64,000 nucleotides of DNA from Cunninghamia lanceolata (lineage: Eukaryota; Streptophyta; Pinopsida; Cupressales; Cupressaceae): the NCBI GenBank assembly GCA_027924645.1, contig BSBN01000297.1:124001-188000 (forward strand), written 5' to 3'. How positions within the stretch are numbered: position 1 is the stretch's first letter; each line of letters opens with the position of its first letter. The position numbers and the translations under genes are program-made. The notes under the pieces were generated by a model. That model did not search any database and was not told the DNA's origin. It saw only the letters and a list, made by a program, of their open reading frames with translations. Positions 11,917 to 24,655 of the stretch are shown here, piece by piece.

Positions 11917-12220
11917 TCTGACATAACCTATACATATTAGGTTAGGTGTTTATGCTTTCAATAAGTGTTGTTGCACCATGGATTAGTTTACAGTTTTCAA
12001 TTCCCTAAGTGTTGTCCAGCACAGTTAGTTTCCTTTTTGCAGTTTTGTTTTTACTTAGGTGAGTAGGAGTCTTTCACCTTGTTCTTCTGAGTTGCAGAAG
12101 TCATAAATCTATTTATCCAAGTGTTTTCAAAGTCTATGAGTGACCCTATGCCCAACAAATAAGCTTTAGGCAACTAGTAAAATGTTTAGCAGGCAAACAT
12201 ATAGTAGATGTCGCCAAAAA
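11917..12220 (+). other. Spacer between integrase and 3' LTR
   Basis: About 300 bases of untranslated tail with no ORF or repeat. The bases just before the 3' LTR (GTCGCCAAAAA) are only weakly purine-rich, so the polypurine tract is either atypical or mutated. Confidence 0.6.
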
Positions 12221-15200
12221 TGTTACCTAAATTTCACTGTAGCTCATTCAGGTAGAGCTTTGATTTAAAACTTGAAATGTACATTTCATCTTATTTTTCC
12301 TATATTACATTCATGTGCATAAATGAAATAATTTAAAGGTTTATATTTATCAAATTATTGCATTCATACAAGTGCATGTAACATAAGAAGGATTTACACA
12401 AATCTTTTCTGAATAAAGAATTAATCCTTATTGAATGTAAAATGTACATTGTCCCACACAAGCTGTGAGACTAACTTTACTTGTTCAATGGAATTGAAGA
12501 ACAATATGTACACGAATAAGAAAGTAAAAAGTAAATGTGCATATAGGGAGGGAGACAGGTCATTGCCTGAGAATGACTGGTTCTAATGTGTCATCTTGTC
12601 CTGCTGCTGCCCTGAGCTACCTCTATCCTTCCTAGCTCCATGTTGCTCCTAGTTCCTACATCTGGCAATAACAATGATGTTAGAGCAATGCTTTAAGCAA
12701 TGAGAGGTCTCAAAACTTATATGAACAAACACCTATGCATGTACAAACTAATCTCCAAATGCATTAAATAAGCAATGCAAACCTTGGATGTCCTAGAGAA
12801 CAATCAAGCCATCAAACACATCCAAGGTATGCATTTATTTTCCTAACAAGTTTGCTTCATGTGCAGATATAGCTGTAATTATGTTTCTATTTTGATTCAT
12901 CAGATTACATTGTGAGTGGAGAAAATGTGGCTCCCACAAGGGTTGAGCCTAGCTCATAAACATTGCAGAAGATCTCATGTATGTTCATTAGAAATGAGGA
13001 TCAACTTGTATAGCTAGATCTATTCATATACTTTTATAAGGAGCACACAGACTGTATGATAAACAAGTGAATTTTCATGATTTAAGACAATTGGAACATC
13101 TTGTTGCTCATCATAGTCTATTTCACATCTAACATAATAATCATGAGTTAATGAGGATATGTAACAACATCATCAAAATAATAGCATCACTATCAGAGGG
13201 ACAATTTGAATTTTCCAAGACAGTATAGTCATGAGTGTCACATCAAAAGCTACAGAAAAGGTGAACCAAACAATAGGCATGGAGTTACAGATGTTTTAAT
13301 GAAAATGCAAAGCATACAATAAAGGAGATCTCTTGAAGAGCCACAGTTATGAACAAAAGTATACGCTGCTATGATACAAAGATACAAGATCAGAAGCTTC
13401 AAGAGTAGCCAATGCTCATATATGTATGCTGTCACAGACATACTAAATGTAAAATGGATGCCATGAAGATAATATAAGAGGCATCAAGCCCATAGGAGCC
13501 TACACATGGTAGGACTAAATCATTTCACCTTTTTTCTAAAATCAATGATTGTCATACATAAGTGTGCTGCTCTTTACCCATCTAGAAGAAACATTCATGC
13601 TTGTTCATGAAGAGTGCAATCCTCTAGTAGCCATGTAGCAGTATATCTAGAATTGTACTATTCCAATAACAATCAATAGCCAGGAAGTAGCAGTGGAACA
13701 ACAATATGAGGTTAAAGAGCAGCACACTCAGAAGTGACTATCACAGTCATGTCTTTGGAAAAGTCATGAAGATTGTGAAAAGAATGGGTGAGCATTGAAA
13801 GATGAAGGAAGCACAGAAAAGACAGTCATGTTAGAAAAGGACTGCCCTACGAACAGTGTAACAACAAATGAAGGAGCAGTCAAAACCAGATAGATTCAAG
13901 ACACAATGAAGAATGTATGCAGAGGTTTGAGGTGATAGTCACTAGAGGACAGCAAGGTTTTCAAGCTTCATTATCATATTGAAGTGTATTGAAACTCATG
14001 AGGTTTTAGATCATTTCTAACTCCAAATCACCAAATCATGTTTTCAAGTGTTTCAAGTGTTAAAGCCTATGCATATATCCTGAGTTTGGTGAACTCATAC
14101 AAAGTTATCTCACAGTTAATGTAGTGAATGGAAAAATGCAGCATGTTTCAATTATTAAAGTAGCAGTCACAAATGACATCATAAAGAGACCAAGAACAAT
14201 CCTTGATGGATCAGTCCATGAAATAGTAAGAGAAATCACAATGGACAGTACAAATTTGTATGGCATTTTTACACAATAAAGAGCATGCAAATTCTATTAA
14301 AGTCATAACAGGTATACAAAGATGCCATTAAGAGAATATAGTGGACAAGAAGCTTTGCATGGATTGAATGAGTTTTAATACCAGTCATATTATTTATGTC
14401 ATCACTGTTACAGGATTCAATAGTGGGAACCATTAGGGTTTGAGGACATATGTATGGTTTTACATAATGATGAGCATCAAATAAAGAAGCTACTGTGTTA
14501 GCAATGATATCAGGACAGTAATAAACCTAGCTAAAAATAGTCATATGCTAGCAAACAACATGAAAGAAGGTTGTTGAACAGTTAAAGAATCCCCATACTG
14601 CTTTTGTGCTACTGCCATCAAAACCTAACAGAGATGGGTACCATGCAGAGACAGAGATCCTCAGAAGAGAGATAGAGATTATGAAGGCAAAGGACAAACA
14701 CAGATGAAAAGATTAGTCATTAGAATGTGAAGGGAGCAACAAATAGGTTTTAGAGGGATCATGAAGGTTGTTCAGAAGAGGTAAGGGGTTAGTTGAAATA
14801 CAATTCCATGAAATCAAAGACACAGTATTGTATTCTTGCTAATGAGCAAATACACAAAAAGAAACAACAAGTGTGTTCATTATTTTCAGGAGTCTACCTA
14901 GTGCAGAAGAGAACTAGGGTTTTATAAACCAAACCCTAATGAGATCAAAAGTAAACTAGAAATAATGTGTAAAATGCGTAGAATGATATAGATATGTAGA
15001 AATGATCAGCTAGAGGAGTGTATACACAGAGGGGGTATATGCAAATATATGTTATAGGGTTTGTTTATACATAAACCCTAATGAGACAAACTCTTATTTC
15101 TCAATATTTTCCAAAGTCGATTGTGTGACAAAGCATGGTAACATCATATGATAGAAGCAGTTCAACAAGGAAACAAATCTTTTCTTCTTCTTCTGTAGTT

Positions 15201-16925
15201 GTAAAATTAATACATCTTATTTAATTATGAGATATAGTCACCTAGTCGCAGCCATGAAAGAAATGAGATATGTATCATTTGTTTAATGCAAGAACAACAC
15301 AAATGACAAGGATTTACCATTTTTTCTTTAGAGAAATAAGTTCATCAAACTCACCTTTGGCTATTGGAGCCTCTTTGAGCAAAAATACAGTCAAAATGCC
15401 TTCACGAAAGTAGAGAAACCTCTAGAAAAGATGCAAAGCAAAACACTTGTGGCGACACAGCAAGCAAGAAGCATATTGATAAATGATAAGTGATTTAGGG
15501 TTCATCTTTCTTTTTCTCAAGATCCTTATCCAATGAAAATTTATTTTTTGACTTTGTTTAAAATAAACATCATTGTTATCTAAAGTTCCTCGTGGTCAAG
15601 AATCATAAATCACAATTCCTAGTGTTTGACTAGGAGTGGCCCGTGAGGAGTTCCTTTTATTCTTTGCAAAGTCAAGTAAGATAATGACTTGGGACAATTA
15701 CCTTCACCCTTTTATATGCTTGTCTTTTGATTTATTTTGCATTAATTTGATATGGAAATAATTTGATTTGAATGATACCATTATAAATCATTAAATCAAA
15801 TTGCTTTTCTTAATGTAAAATAGATAAACCATGCTTTGTAACGACCTTGTGAGTTATGGATCCTAATGTCGTGCCAAGTATATAGAAGAGTGGAGGTAAT
15901 TGGCAGACACATGCCAAACATATAGCTTATTGTTTTACCTTTGAGGAGAGAGATTGACTGAGTCTTAAAGACAGTTATTGATTGAGTTGAATGCTTTTGA
16001 GAGCATCTAGGAGTTGTTTTACTGCTTTTAGAGTCCTTTTGGAGTAGTTTTCATGAGTCATTATGTTAGACTAGGTCATGATGGACTTTTTCCTTCATTA
16101 TGAACTCTTGTGGAGAGGATATAGGCCCTATATTCTAGGCTTTTTTGGGGTGTCTGACCCAAGTTTGTTTTCTAGCTCCTTAAATGGTGGAACCATTTGG
16201 ATAGTGGTGGATATAGTCACTTTTGTGACTGTTTTGTACTCAGTTCTGATTATGTTACTTGGAGAGACTTGTGATTTTTGTGATCCTTGCTCAAATTTTT
16301 GGCAAAATTTGTAACTCATTTTACTAGTTCACTTGATATGAAATACAGTGGAAACCTTGGAGGACATTGATTGGAGATTGTGCCTATTTGTCTTATGCAT
16401 CTTTGTGCTTATCAACTAGTTTGATAGAGTTATCTATGAAGTAAGTTTTATTTCCTCTTAACTTTTGTCTCAGAATTAAGAGCCTTTTTTGCAGAAAGTA
16501 CTTATGCAGGTTGCAAGTTGTGTTTAAGTGTGCATTGCCATTAAGTGTGAAATTATTTTTCCTCTTAAGAATTTTGCATTTATGAACCTACTTGTGAAAT
16601 ATTTATGCAGAGGTATAAATGATAGGTTGTGCAAGAAATCTTTCAGTCATTTTAACAAGTGTTGGAACTAGTATTTTCATTTCCCTTGTTAAGATAGGTG
16701 TATCACCCTTTATAGTTAAATTTCAGTTTCAGTGCAAATCTTTCTTCCCATTTTCCTTGTCAAAGCCATAGAATAGTCAGTCTTAGGTGATACAAAGTTG
16801 GGAAGCCTACCCTCTCCAAAGATTCACTCCAATTTCTAGGTGACCCACAGCCTAGGAGTGTTTCCATGTTTCTCTAGAGTACCAATTTTCTGCAAATTGG
16901 TAGGGTGCAACTTTCAGAGATAACA
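12221..16925 (+). repeat. 3' LTR of the Tat-like element (4705 bp)
   Basis: Starts TGTTACCTAAATTTCACTG (one base longer than the 5' LTR start) and ends TTTCAGAGATAACA. It aligns to 1058-5754 throughout with scattered, mostly transition differences and few indels. The LINE reading frame resumes after the CTTAG duplication. Confidence 0.92.
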
Positions 16926-16930
16926 CTTAG
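16926..16930. repeat. Target-site duplication CTTAG, right copy
   Basis: Pairs with 1053-1057. Removing 1058-16930 rejoins the LINE RT frame without a shift. Confidence 0.93.
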
Positions 16931-18837
16931 TAGTGGTTACAGCTTCCTGGATAAGGACAGACACTTTTTCATTGAAACCAAACCTCTGACTAACTTTAAA
17001 AAGAAACTGCAAGGAAACTCTATCATATGCTTTAGATATATCAAGTTTCAACACCATACCTGGGATCCAGCTTTTCGCCATTGAGTGGATAGTTTCATGA
17101 GTGGCTATAATAGCATCCAATATCTGTCTTCTAGGAACAAAGCCTTTTTGAGAAGAGGAAATGATTTTATCCAACAGGGGTTGGAATCTATAGACAAGAA
17201 GTTTGATACATAACTTATAAACAGTATTGCACAGACTTATAGGTCTGAAATCAACAAGTAACTCAGGGTTGGGTTTCTTATGGACCAGAACAATAAAAGT
17301 ATTGTTAACTTGTTTTAGGAGTTTCCATATTCTGAAGAAGTCTTTGACAGTAGCTGTAACATCATAGCCCACAATGTCCCAGAATTCTTGGAAGCATATA
17401 GGAGCGAAATGATTAGGGTCGAGGGCTTTAAAGGGTCCCATAGAAAATAAAACTCCTCGAACTTCTTCCTTAGAAATAGGTTTTAGGATTTCAACATTAT
17501 CCTCCTCTGTAATCAAAGAAGGAATATTATTGAGGAGTTGGTCCATTATCTGCCCATTATCAGCATTGGCAGCTTGTTCTGACAAGTTCTGAAAGAAACT
17601 AGCCGCATGGTTACCAATCTCATTATCATTAGTGATTACACTACCATCTTCCACACACAATTTAGAAATAGTATTAGATTTTTTGTGTTTCATAGCTGAG
17701 AGGTGGAAAAAAGTAGTATTACGATCTCCTTCCTTAAGCCACTAAACTCTAGACTTTTGTTTCTAGAAGAGTTCCTCTCTGTTCATAAGGTTCTTCCAAT
17801 ATGTAATTAAGTTGTTTTTTGATTGAGCGGTGTCCTCAGAAGAATCCCCTTGAGCTATTCTAGTTTGAATATTAGCCAATTTTCCAGTGATGATCTTCTT
17901 TTGGGCAAATACATTCCCAAAACTATACTTATTCCATCCATAGACCTCTTTTTTAATGTGTAAGAGCTTCTTAACCAGTCTAAACATAGGGGTGCCTTGG
18001 ACCAGGAGTTTCCACCATCTAGCCAAAAGACTTCTAAAATCCTGATGTTTAATCCACATTGCTTCAAATCTAAAAGGGAAAGGTCCCCTTTTTTCTGTTC
18101 AACCCAACTAAGGAGAATAGGATTATGATCTAAAACTATCCTAGGAATGGCTGAAAGACTCAGGTTGAGATTGTTATCCCAGTCATGAGGAACCTATTCA
18201 ATTTAACTTGAATCAATTGATCACCCCTTCCTCTGTTGGTCCAGGTAAAATTTTGATTCTGCAGCTCTATATCCAGGAGCCCAAAAGTATTGGTAAAATA
18301 AGCTAAATCAAACATACTATCAGAGCAGTCAAGGATACCCCCAGACTTCTCAGAGGAGTATAAAGGAGTATTGAAATCACCCACCAGCATCCAATGGGAA
18401 TCAGTGGTAGAGGAGAGGTGAACAGACAGATCCATCCATAGAGTTTTCCTCAAAACCCTAGTGTTCGGGGCATAAATATTGACCAAAGTCCAATGGAAAG
18501 AAGGAAAAGAAAAGTTAATCATAAGACAATGTTTATTAAGGAAGGTAAGCATACCTCCAATCCTAGATTTATTCCACATTGTAACAATCCCCCCTGAGGC
18601 ACCAACAACAGGACTAATACAAAAAGCAGCATTAGGCCAGATCCTATCAGCGACCATTTTAAAGCTTTCCTCTAACATTTTAACTTCTTGAAGTAAGAGA
18701 ATATCTATTTTATGATCTAAAATATAGTTCTTAACTTTGAATTGCTTTGAAGGGTTGTTAAGACCCCTCATATTCCATGAAAAAATCCTCATTTGAAAAG
18801 TTTTGGGAGTGAACCTCCAGTGTCTTTTGTTTACCAC
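16931..18837 (-). pseudogene. LINE ORF2, 5' half: APE endonuclease and start of reverse transcriptase
   Basis: Upstream half of the ORF2 that continues at 1-1057. The endonuclease domain (18792 down to about 18160) shows FSWNMRGLN, LLQEVK, NIYAP, VGDFNTPL and QNFTWTN, the usual metal and DNA-binding blocks of plant L1-type elements. The likely true start is the Met before RIFSWN at about 18792; the frame is open from 18837. The linker at 17763-18067 is frameshifted. The RT fingers and palm follow (17693 down to 16931), with FKALDPNHFAP, FRPISLCNTVYK, QKGFVPRRQI and the first catalytic Asp in LKLDISKAYDRV. Frameshifts near 18160 and 17760 make it a pseudogene. Confidence 0.93.
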
Positions 18838-18839
18838 TG

Positions 18840-20253
18840 GCTATCTCCCTAGCTGCCTCCCTTTGCCTTGTTTCCCTTAAGGATGGCCTTCTTGACTTGG
18901 GGTCTACTCCAACATCAGCAAACTTCTTGGACTTATGACCCTTCTTCTTTGGAGTAATCCATTCATCTTGGTCACTATGTTTCTCACTGGGCCCTGCTCC
19001 AGGGGGCGGAGTTGGGCTTGCATTCTATTTCGGGGTTAATCTTTCCTTAATAAGAACATCATTCTAAGTTATGTTAGTCCTTACTCTAGAGGAGATAGGA
19101 GTTGCACTCTATCTTGGAGAGGGTTGAGAGCTCACTCCTCCATTATCAAGTACCTACTCTGGAATTTGAATATTGTCCTAGGGGTGGAAGGTCTGAAACA
19201 ACACCTTGAACCTTAATGTTTCCACCAGAATCTTGTAACTATTCTTCCGGATGGGTTTCATTGTTGATCTATCCATCTTCCAAAACTAGCGGGGATTGCT
19301 AGAGATCTTGTTCCTCATTACCCCCCATTCCCTGGAGATCAGGAGTATCTTCCAATCTCTTATCCAATGATTGCTCTGAGGAGCTAGGATTATTCTCCTC
19401 ATTTCCTAATTTGTGGGTTCCTCAACTTTCTTGAGCTTGAAATGGGACATCAAGTGACCCTTCTTTTTGTAGAGTTGACAAAATGTGGTAGCATTTTCAT
19501 AAAGAATCGGCTGCATCCAGATCCCATACTTTGAGTTTAGTTCAATGGACATAGGAAGAGGTTTGTGAACTTCCACATTGACACATAATCTAGCATATAC
19601 ACATCGGGATTTAGTCTGAGTGGTATTATCCAGGGTGCAAACTGGCCAAAGGTGTTAGCAATAGCAGAAAAAACTTTTTCATCCCAGTATTCCAAGGGAA
19701 ACCTTGGAAGTCTCACCCAGACCGAGGCAGTTCAGTTCAAGTCAGTGCTGGGATCAAACCCTGGCCGCCAACTACACAGTGCGAGTGAGTGAGTACCATA
19801 GAGCCACGAGCCTCCTTCTCAAATAGCTATCATGTCCTCTCTTCTAGTAAATTGAAAAAGAAAAAGCCCACGTGCCATAGTGATGACTGTCACACTACCC
19901 TTAATATGCCACCGATTGGAAACCCATTTCCGAACCATTTCAATACTAGGGTGAAGAGAAAAAAACTTACCCACAAGAGTGAGATCCACAACGGCCGCGA
20001 TTTCCTCAACCAGGTCATTTGGTATATCAAGAGTTGTTCCTACAGCCGTTTCCTTTTGCACTGGGACCGTAGATGTACCTTTAGGAGAAAGGTCCTCCCG
20101 TCCCGTCAGAACATTTTTCCAGATCTTGGAACAGTCAGCGCCCAACACGGGCAGGGGCCTAGAGGTACTGCCCGAGGCAGTATCCTCCATCCCCATGAGA
20201 CAGAGATGTAGAATCAAAACAAAACCCTCAAAGCACATGCAGAGGCAGAGCAC
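18840..20253 (-). pseudogene. LINE ORF1 with DUF4283 domain and degenerate zinc knuckle
   Basis: Nucleic-acid-binding first ORF of the same LINE. An open stretch at 20253-19819 carries the DUF4283 core (LVGKFFSLHPSIEMVRKWVS, GLFLFQFTRREDM). The frame then continues with frameshifts: VWVRLPRFPLEYWDEK near 19680-19740, a damaged CCHC knuckle (KKKGHLMSHFK) near 19450, and a basic tail (DEWITPKKKGHKSKK) near 18930-18970 typical of plant LINE ORF1 ends. It ends just before ORF2 starts, so the two ORFs are adjacent. The LINE 5' end lies somewhere near 20255-20300 and is not sharply visible. Confidence 0.8.
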
Positions 20254-20289
20254 ATTAGATTATTCCTGGCATTAAATTATTGATAGGAT

Positions 20290-20600
20290 GTTGAAGGCAT
20301 ACTCTTCCTAGAGTTTTTCACCGTTGGGTTTTCTCCAAAGGAAACTTTGTCGCATGTGATTTATTTCTTGTGTGTGTGTGCTTTGTTATTTGTTGTGTAC
20401 CTTCTTATTAATTGGATTCCATAATGTTGTAGGTGTTTTAATCCCTATAAAAGTAGTTTGTTGAAAGTTGTGAGAAAATTAAATCTAGAAATTCATAGTT
20501 GATGCGTCATTAGGATTAGAAATCTAATGATATATAGATCAAATAACCATCTTCAAAACTATGTTTTTTGCACTTTGGAAGTATCTCATGATATTAAAAC
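20290..20600. other. Non-coding stretch, possible LTR remnant
   Basis: No gene. The part at about 20310-20400 (GTTTTTCACCGTTGGGTTTTCTCC, then a TTTCTTGTGTG run) looks like the R-U5 end of a copia-type LTR, but no boundaries or partner copy are visible. Confidence 0.3.
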
Positions 20601-20609
20601 AAGTTTGAA

Positions 20610-22520
20610 GTGGAGAGGCTTATATTTGGAGTTGCACATGGTACAATGACACAATAGCTCATATAGTTGGGTGAAAGCTCATTTCTATGTGATTCTCAAC
20701 CAAGGAATCGAAGCTTGCCTTGGGATGAACAAAAGGGGTTTCCAGTAACAAAGATCTTACATACATTAGAGCAATAACCAAGTGTAACGGTTTGCCTAAA
20801 ATCAGAGTATCATTTGGTGAAGGAAGGATCTAGACCTAGAAAGCCACCTACAACTCTATCTTGTAACCCTACAATGGTTGCTAAACATCCATTTGTGGCA
20901 ACTTTGTCTAAGATGAATAGAAATCATCTCTTTCTTGCAAAAAGAATAGAAGGTGTAGGCCCATTGAAAAGGCATTCTAGAATGAGTCAAGGTATGTACC
21001 AATCAATGCATTATCTGTTGTATTTATGACAATGGATTTTTTTAATGTTAGGTCATGATACTAGTAGGATATGGTGAGAGGTAACAATGATGCCCCTAAA
21101 GGGTACAACCCAAGTTATGAAAAAGTGTGGACTACATTATTGGCCAAAAAAAAAGAAAATATATTGATGATTAATGGTAATTATTTTTTATAGATGAAAA
21201 TATATTAATAGGCCATTAATTAACGTGGTTGTAGTGCACCCTAAAGGGGCAATGTTTCTCTAAGATCATTTGATTGTGAGAGATAGGTGAAGGATGTACA
21301 ATTCATTGTCAACATCCTCATAGAGTCCATTAAGGTAGCAAGTCCTCAAAATGTTGTCAACTTCGTAGCATATAACATTAAAACTTGCAAAACCATAATG
21401 ATAGTCATTAAGAAAAGGTATCGTCACATAATTTGGACTATGCCATTCATTCACTTAGCTTAATAGTAAAAAAATTAGGCACCATAATCGAGTGGATCAA
21501 ATAGTTGTATGTGAAGGCCATTAAGATCTAGTTGTTAATCACCAATCATTATGTCAAGCCATTTTCAAATCCTCCTCAAAGTGGAGATGTCACATGTAAG
21601 TGGCTAATTTTTAATTTTATATATATCATAAATTTGTAACTTGTATAAATTTGAATGTTTCAAAAAATTCATATTTTAATTTTGTAATAGGTTGCTAAGA
21701 AATGGTTTGTGTTGCACACACTCATCTTAAGATGATCGTGAACATGAGAGAAGCATTGTACAACATGGTTATCAACAACATTTGGGGTATATGGAGGTAG
21801 TCAAACATATAGCACCCATAAAGTAAAAGGATTGACCTTGGATGACAAGTGGTGTGCTTGCATGGATTACTTTTGATCAATTGAGTCCACCATGAACTTG
21901 ATTACATTTTCTAATATGGGTTAGCTATGTTTGGGCAAGATTTATCATGACATTGGCTCAATGATTAAGGTAAAGCTCATTATAAATGTCAAAGAGTATG
22001 ATCCTACAAATAAATTTTCAAGTAAGGAAGACATATCTCATTGATTAGTGGAACAAATAAATAAAGTAAGATCGTTTCTTTGCCCAAGAGGGTGCCACCA
22101 TGGAGGGATGTCCAGGTTAGTGATGAGTATAATGTGTCATTCACTAAACTCTTAAGCAATCCAAATGTAGAAGATACAATCGTCGATGAGTTTGGGTATT
22201 ACATAGCTTCTACATCTCAACCTCAAGAGGTCTTTGAGAAAAATACAAGGACACTTAGTCATGGTGGTGCCTGTACAAGTTAAAGATCCAAGCACCTATA
22301 AAGTCTTCCAATAAAAATTCTATCAATTATGATAACCTCTCTACATTCTTTTCAATTTAAATTTTAATATTTAGTTTCATTTTGTTTTTACTTTTAGAAA
22401 TTTGAATTTTATATTGACTTCAACTCAATATGTTGCAACTTCCTCTTCAAATAAGCCAAATTAGAGTGCATACTCTTTTATCCATTCAATTATGCACAAC
22501 TTTGCACCTTTTATAAAACA
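20610..22520 (+). pseudogene. hAT-superfamily transposase, decayed
   Basis: Cut-and-paste DNA transposase, recognised by translating around many stops. A BED-type zinc finger is near 20640-20760 (NSSYSWVKAHF, then NQGIEACLGMNK), matching the usual SYSRVKAHLLGI...GI-AC block with some residues changed. The catalytic core is clearest at about 21275-21465: VKDVQFIVNILIESIKVASP, QNVVNFVAYN, KKRYRHIIWTMPFIH. The Asp of the usual TDNA is Tyr here and the Cys before the His is Phe. Farther on are REALYNMVINNIWGIWR, LGKIYHDIGSMI, an open 22080-22283 and a dimerisation-region signature (SAYSFIHSIMHN) near 22440-22495. No terminal inverted repeats or 8-bp duplication could be picked out by eye. Confidence 0.75.
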
Positions 22521-22546
22521 ATCAAGGCAAGTACAAACAAGGGGAA

Positions 22547-23889
22547 TGTCATGTCCCCTTTTCAGAAGTAAAACAATCGTGGGACTCAAAGCCTGTTTCT
22601 TTATTCCACATAGGCTTAGGGATAAAGTTATAGGGAAATATTTTAATAATAATGTTTTAAGTTAGTCCTAGTAATATTATTTGAAAACATTGTAAAAGGA
22701 CAACTTAAATATTATTATTAGTTAGATAAAGTAGACCATCTTAATGGGACATAATAAGACCTTTTGTAATATTTTATTAAAATGTTTTAAGTGAGCACTT
22801 TGGGGGGAAAATGGGTGAGCACTTTGGGAGAGAAAATGGGATTCAAAATTTGGGCACCAAATTGGAGTCTATAAAAAAGAGGCATTCGTTCAAGGAGAGC
22901 ATCCAATTTATGAAATCAAACCCCCCATTTTATTTGATAGCTTGAGCACTTGTGTTCAACTGTTTCTCCTAAGGACAAAACCCTTGGAGTGCAGAGATTC
23001 AGAGGACAAAAAACCTTTGTTCTTTGAGGCAATTTCATCCAAGAATTGTAGTTGTGCTGAGAAGATTGTAGTGAGTTTCCAGTTTCTGGTTTGGTGTGTA
23101 AGTTTAGTGTGTTTGCATCCAGTGTGGTGTATTTATTTTAGTTGTTTCCAATATTCAGTTTGGTAGAGTCTTTTAGTAGAAGATTTTTGGTGTGAGCATT
23201 CAGATTTTGTGTGATTCCCATTATGGCACAACCACTCATTGTAACAAGATTGATATTTATAAAGGTGTTGTTGTTTGAGTATTTTGGTGTTTGTTTATGT
23301 GTTCGTTGTTTCCATATAATTTGAGTTTGTTGCTATGCAACCTTTGGAAAAAATGGTATTATCTTTGTATTTGTTGTTGTATAGTTTGGTGGTCATCGTA
23401 CCATTGCAGGGTGTTGGAAAACCATTTATTCTTTGAAGCAGTTTCATCTAGGAATCACAGTTGTGCTAAGAATATTGCAATGAGTTTCTAGTTTCCAGTT
23501 GTAGTGTGTTTTTTTAATGTGGTGTACTTATTTAAGTATTGCAATTGAATTTCAATTTTGGTTTGTAGTGGAGATTGTCAAAGGACATTGTGAGATTTTA
23601 GATTTTATGTCTTATTGTGGCACAACCACTTCATTGTAATAAGTGATATCTATAAAGGAGTTCATTGTTCCTATATTTCTACGTATTGCTATTCAAATAT
23701 TCCTATGTGTTTGCTATTTCAATGTGATTGCTTCTATGCACCATTAAGTATATTGGTTGTATCTGTCTATTGTTGTACTTCCTGAGCGGACGTACCCTTT
23801 AGCTATCGTTGTATTGGTCGTATAGGTTACCATACCATCTCTGCTAACAATTAGAAGGCCGTTACAATTCTCATCATATCATTATCCGT
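22547..23889 (+). repeat. Gypsy-type LTR, copy 1 (family starting TGTCAT)
   Basis: Begins TGTCATGTCCCCTTTTCAG right after a purine run (ACAAGGGGAA) and aligns with 25501-26819 along its length, up to TTCTCATCA and the shared CATTATCCG. It holds an internal direct repeat of about 70-90 bases (GTTCTTTGAGGCAATTTCATCC near 23019 and TTCTTTGAAGCAGTTTCATC near 23430). It lies just after the hAT dimerisation region. Small ORFs inside (22942-23166, 23291-23491) are repeated in copy 2 with changes and are not convincing genes. Confidence 0.7.
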
Positions 23890-23924
23890 TGGTTCAGCCT
23901 ACCCAAGCATACAATTTGCACAAT

Positions 23925-24290
23925 GAACCCCTTTTATAGATATCACTTATTACAATGAAGTGGTTGTGTCACAATATAACATATATAAAATTTGAAAGCT
24001 CACAATGTCCTTTGACAATCTTCACTACAAACCAAAATTGAAATCGAACATAAATACTAAAATAAGCACACCACATTGAAAACACACATTGAAGTTACAC
24101 AACAACTAGAAATTGGGAATACATTGCAATCTTCTCAACACAACTGAGATTCCTAGATGAAACCACCTCAAAGAACTTGAGAGGATTTTTGTCCTTTGAA
24201 TTTTTGGACTCCAAGAGTTTCCATCCTTAAGTGCAATAGTTGAACATGGATGCTCAAACTATGAAGATAGAGATTTGATTTCATAAAAAT
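23925..24290 (-). repeat. Inverted fragment of the same LTR family
   Basis: The reverse complement of this stretch matches parts of copy 1 between about 22905 and 23670, including the TGGTTTGTAGTGGAGATTGT and CACAACCACTTCATTGTAAT blocks near 23560-23640. With copy 1 it forms a broken palindrome centred near 23800. It carries many mismatches and an internal deletion. Confidence 0.7.
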
Positions 24291-24294
24291 AGAA

Positions 24295-24655
24295 TCGTGG
24301 TTGTGCTGAGAAGATTGCAGTGAATTTCAGTTTCCAACTTAGTGTGTAAGTTTAGTGTGTGCATCCAATGTGGTGTGTTTATTTTTTTTGTTTCTAGTAT
24401 TCAATTTGCTAGAGAATCTTTCAGTAGAAGATTATCGATGTGAGCATTTAGATTTTGTGTGATTAGCCACTCATTGTAACAAGATTGATATTTATAAAGG
24501 TGTTGTTCTAGTATTTTGGTGTTTATTTCTGTGTGTTTGTTGTTCCCATATTATGTGAGTTTGTCGTTGTGCACAACCTTTGGAAAAATTGTTATTATCT
24601 CTACATCTACTATCGTACAGTTTGGTGACCACCGTACCATTGCAGGGTGCTAAAA
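24295..24655 (+). repeat. Direct partial copy of the same LTR family
   Basis: Matches about 23045-23405 of copy 1 (GTTGTGCTGAGAAGATTGCAG, then CACTCATTGTAACAAGATTG and CGTACCATTGCAGGGTGC). It follows the inverted fragment directly. Confidence 0.7.

Larger units (their letters stand above)
1058..16925 (+). mobile_element. Ty3/gypsy retrotransposon, Tat-like, complete but inactivated (15.9 kb)
   Basis: Order on the plus strand: 5' LTR, primer-binding site, gag, protease, an extra RNase H, reverse transcriptase, the usual gypsy RNase H, integrase, about 300 bp of spacer, 3' LTR. RT before integrase makes it Ty3/gypsy. The second RNase H and the very long LTRs point to the Tat lineage (Ogre-like), known from plants. 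Ends are TG...CA with the duplication CTTAG on both sides. The coding regions contain many in-frame stops, a frameshift near 9474 and a lost integrase catalytic residue, so it cannot move by itself. By-eye LTR identity is about 93-96% over sampled stretches, so the insertion is old but clearly dated after the LINE it interrupts. Confidence 0.92.

Noticed and set aside
18479..18691. Plus-strand ORF over the LINE endonuclease
   Set aside because: Shadow of the endonuclease frame on the minus strand.
21266..21454. Minus-strand 62-codon ORF
   Set aside because: Overlaps the clearest hAT core block on the plus strand.
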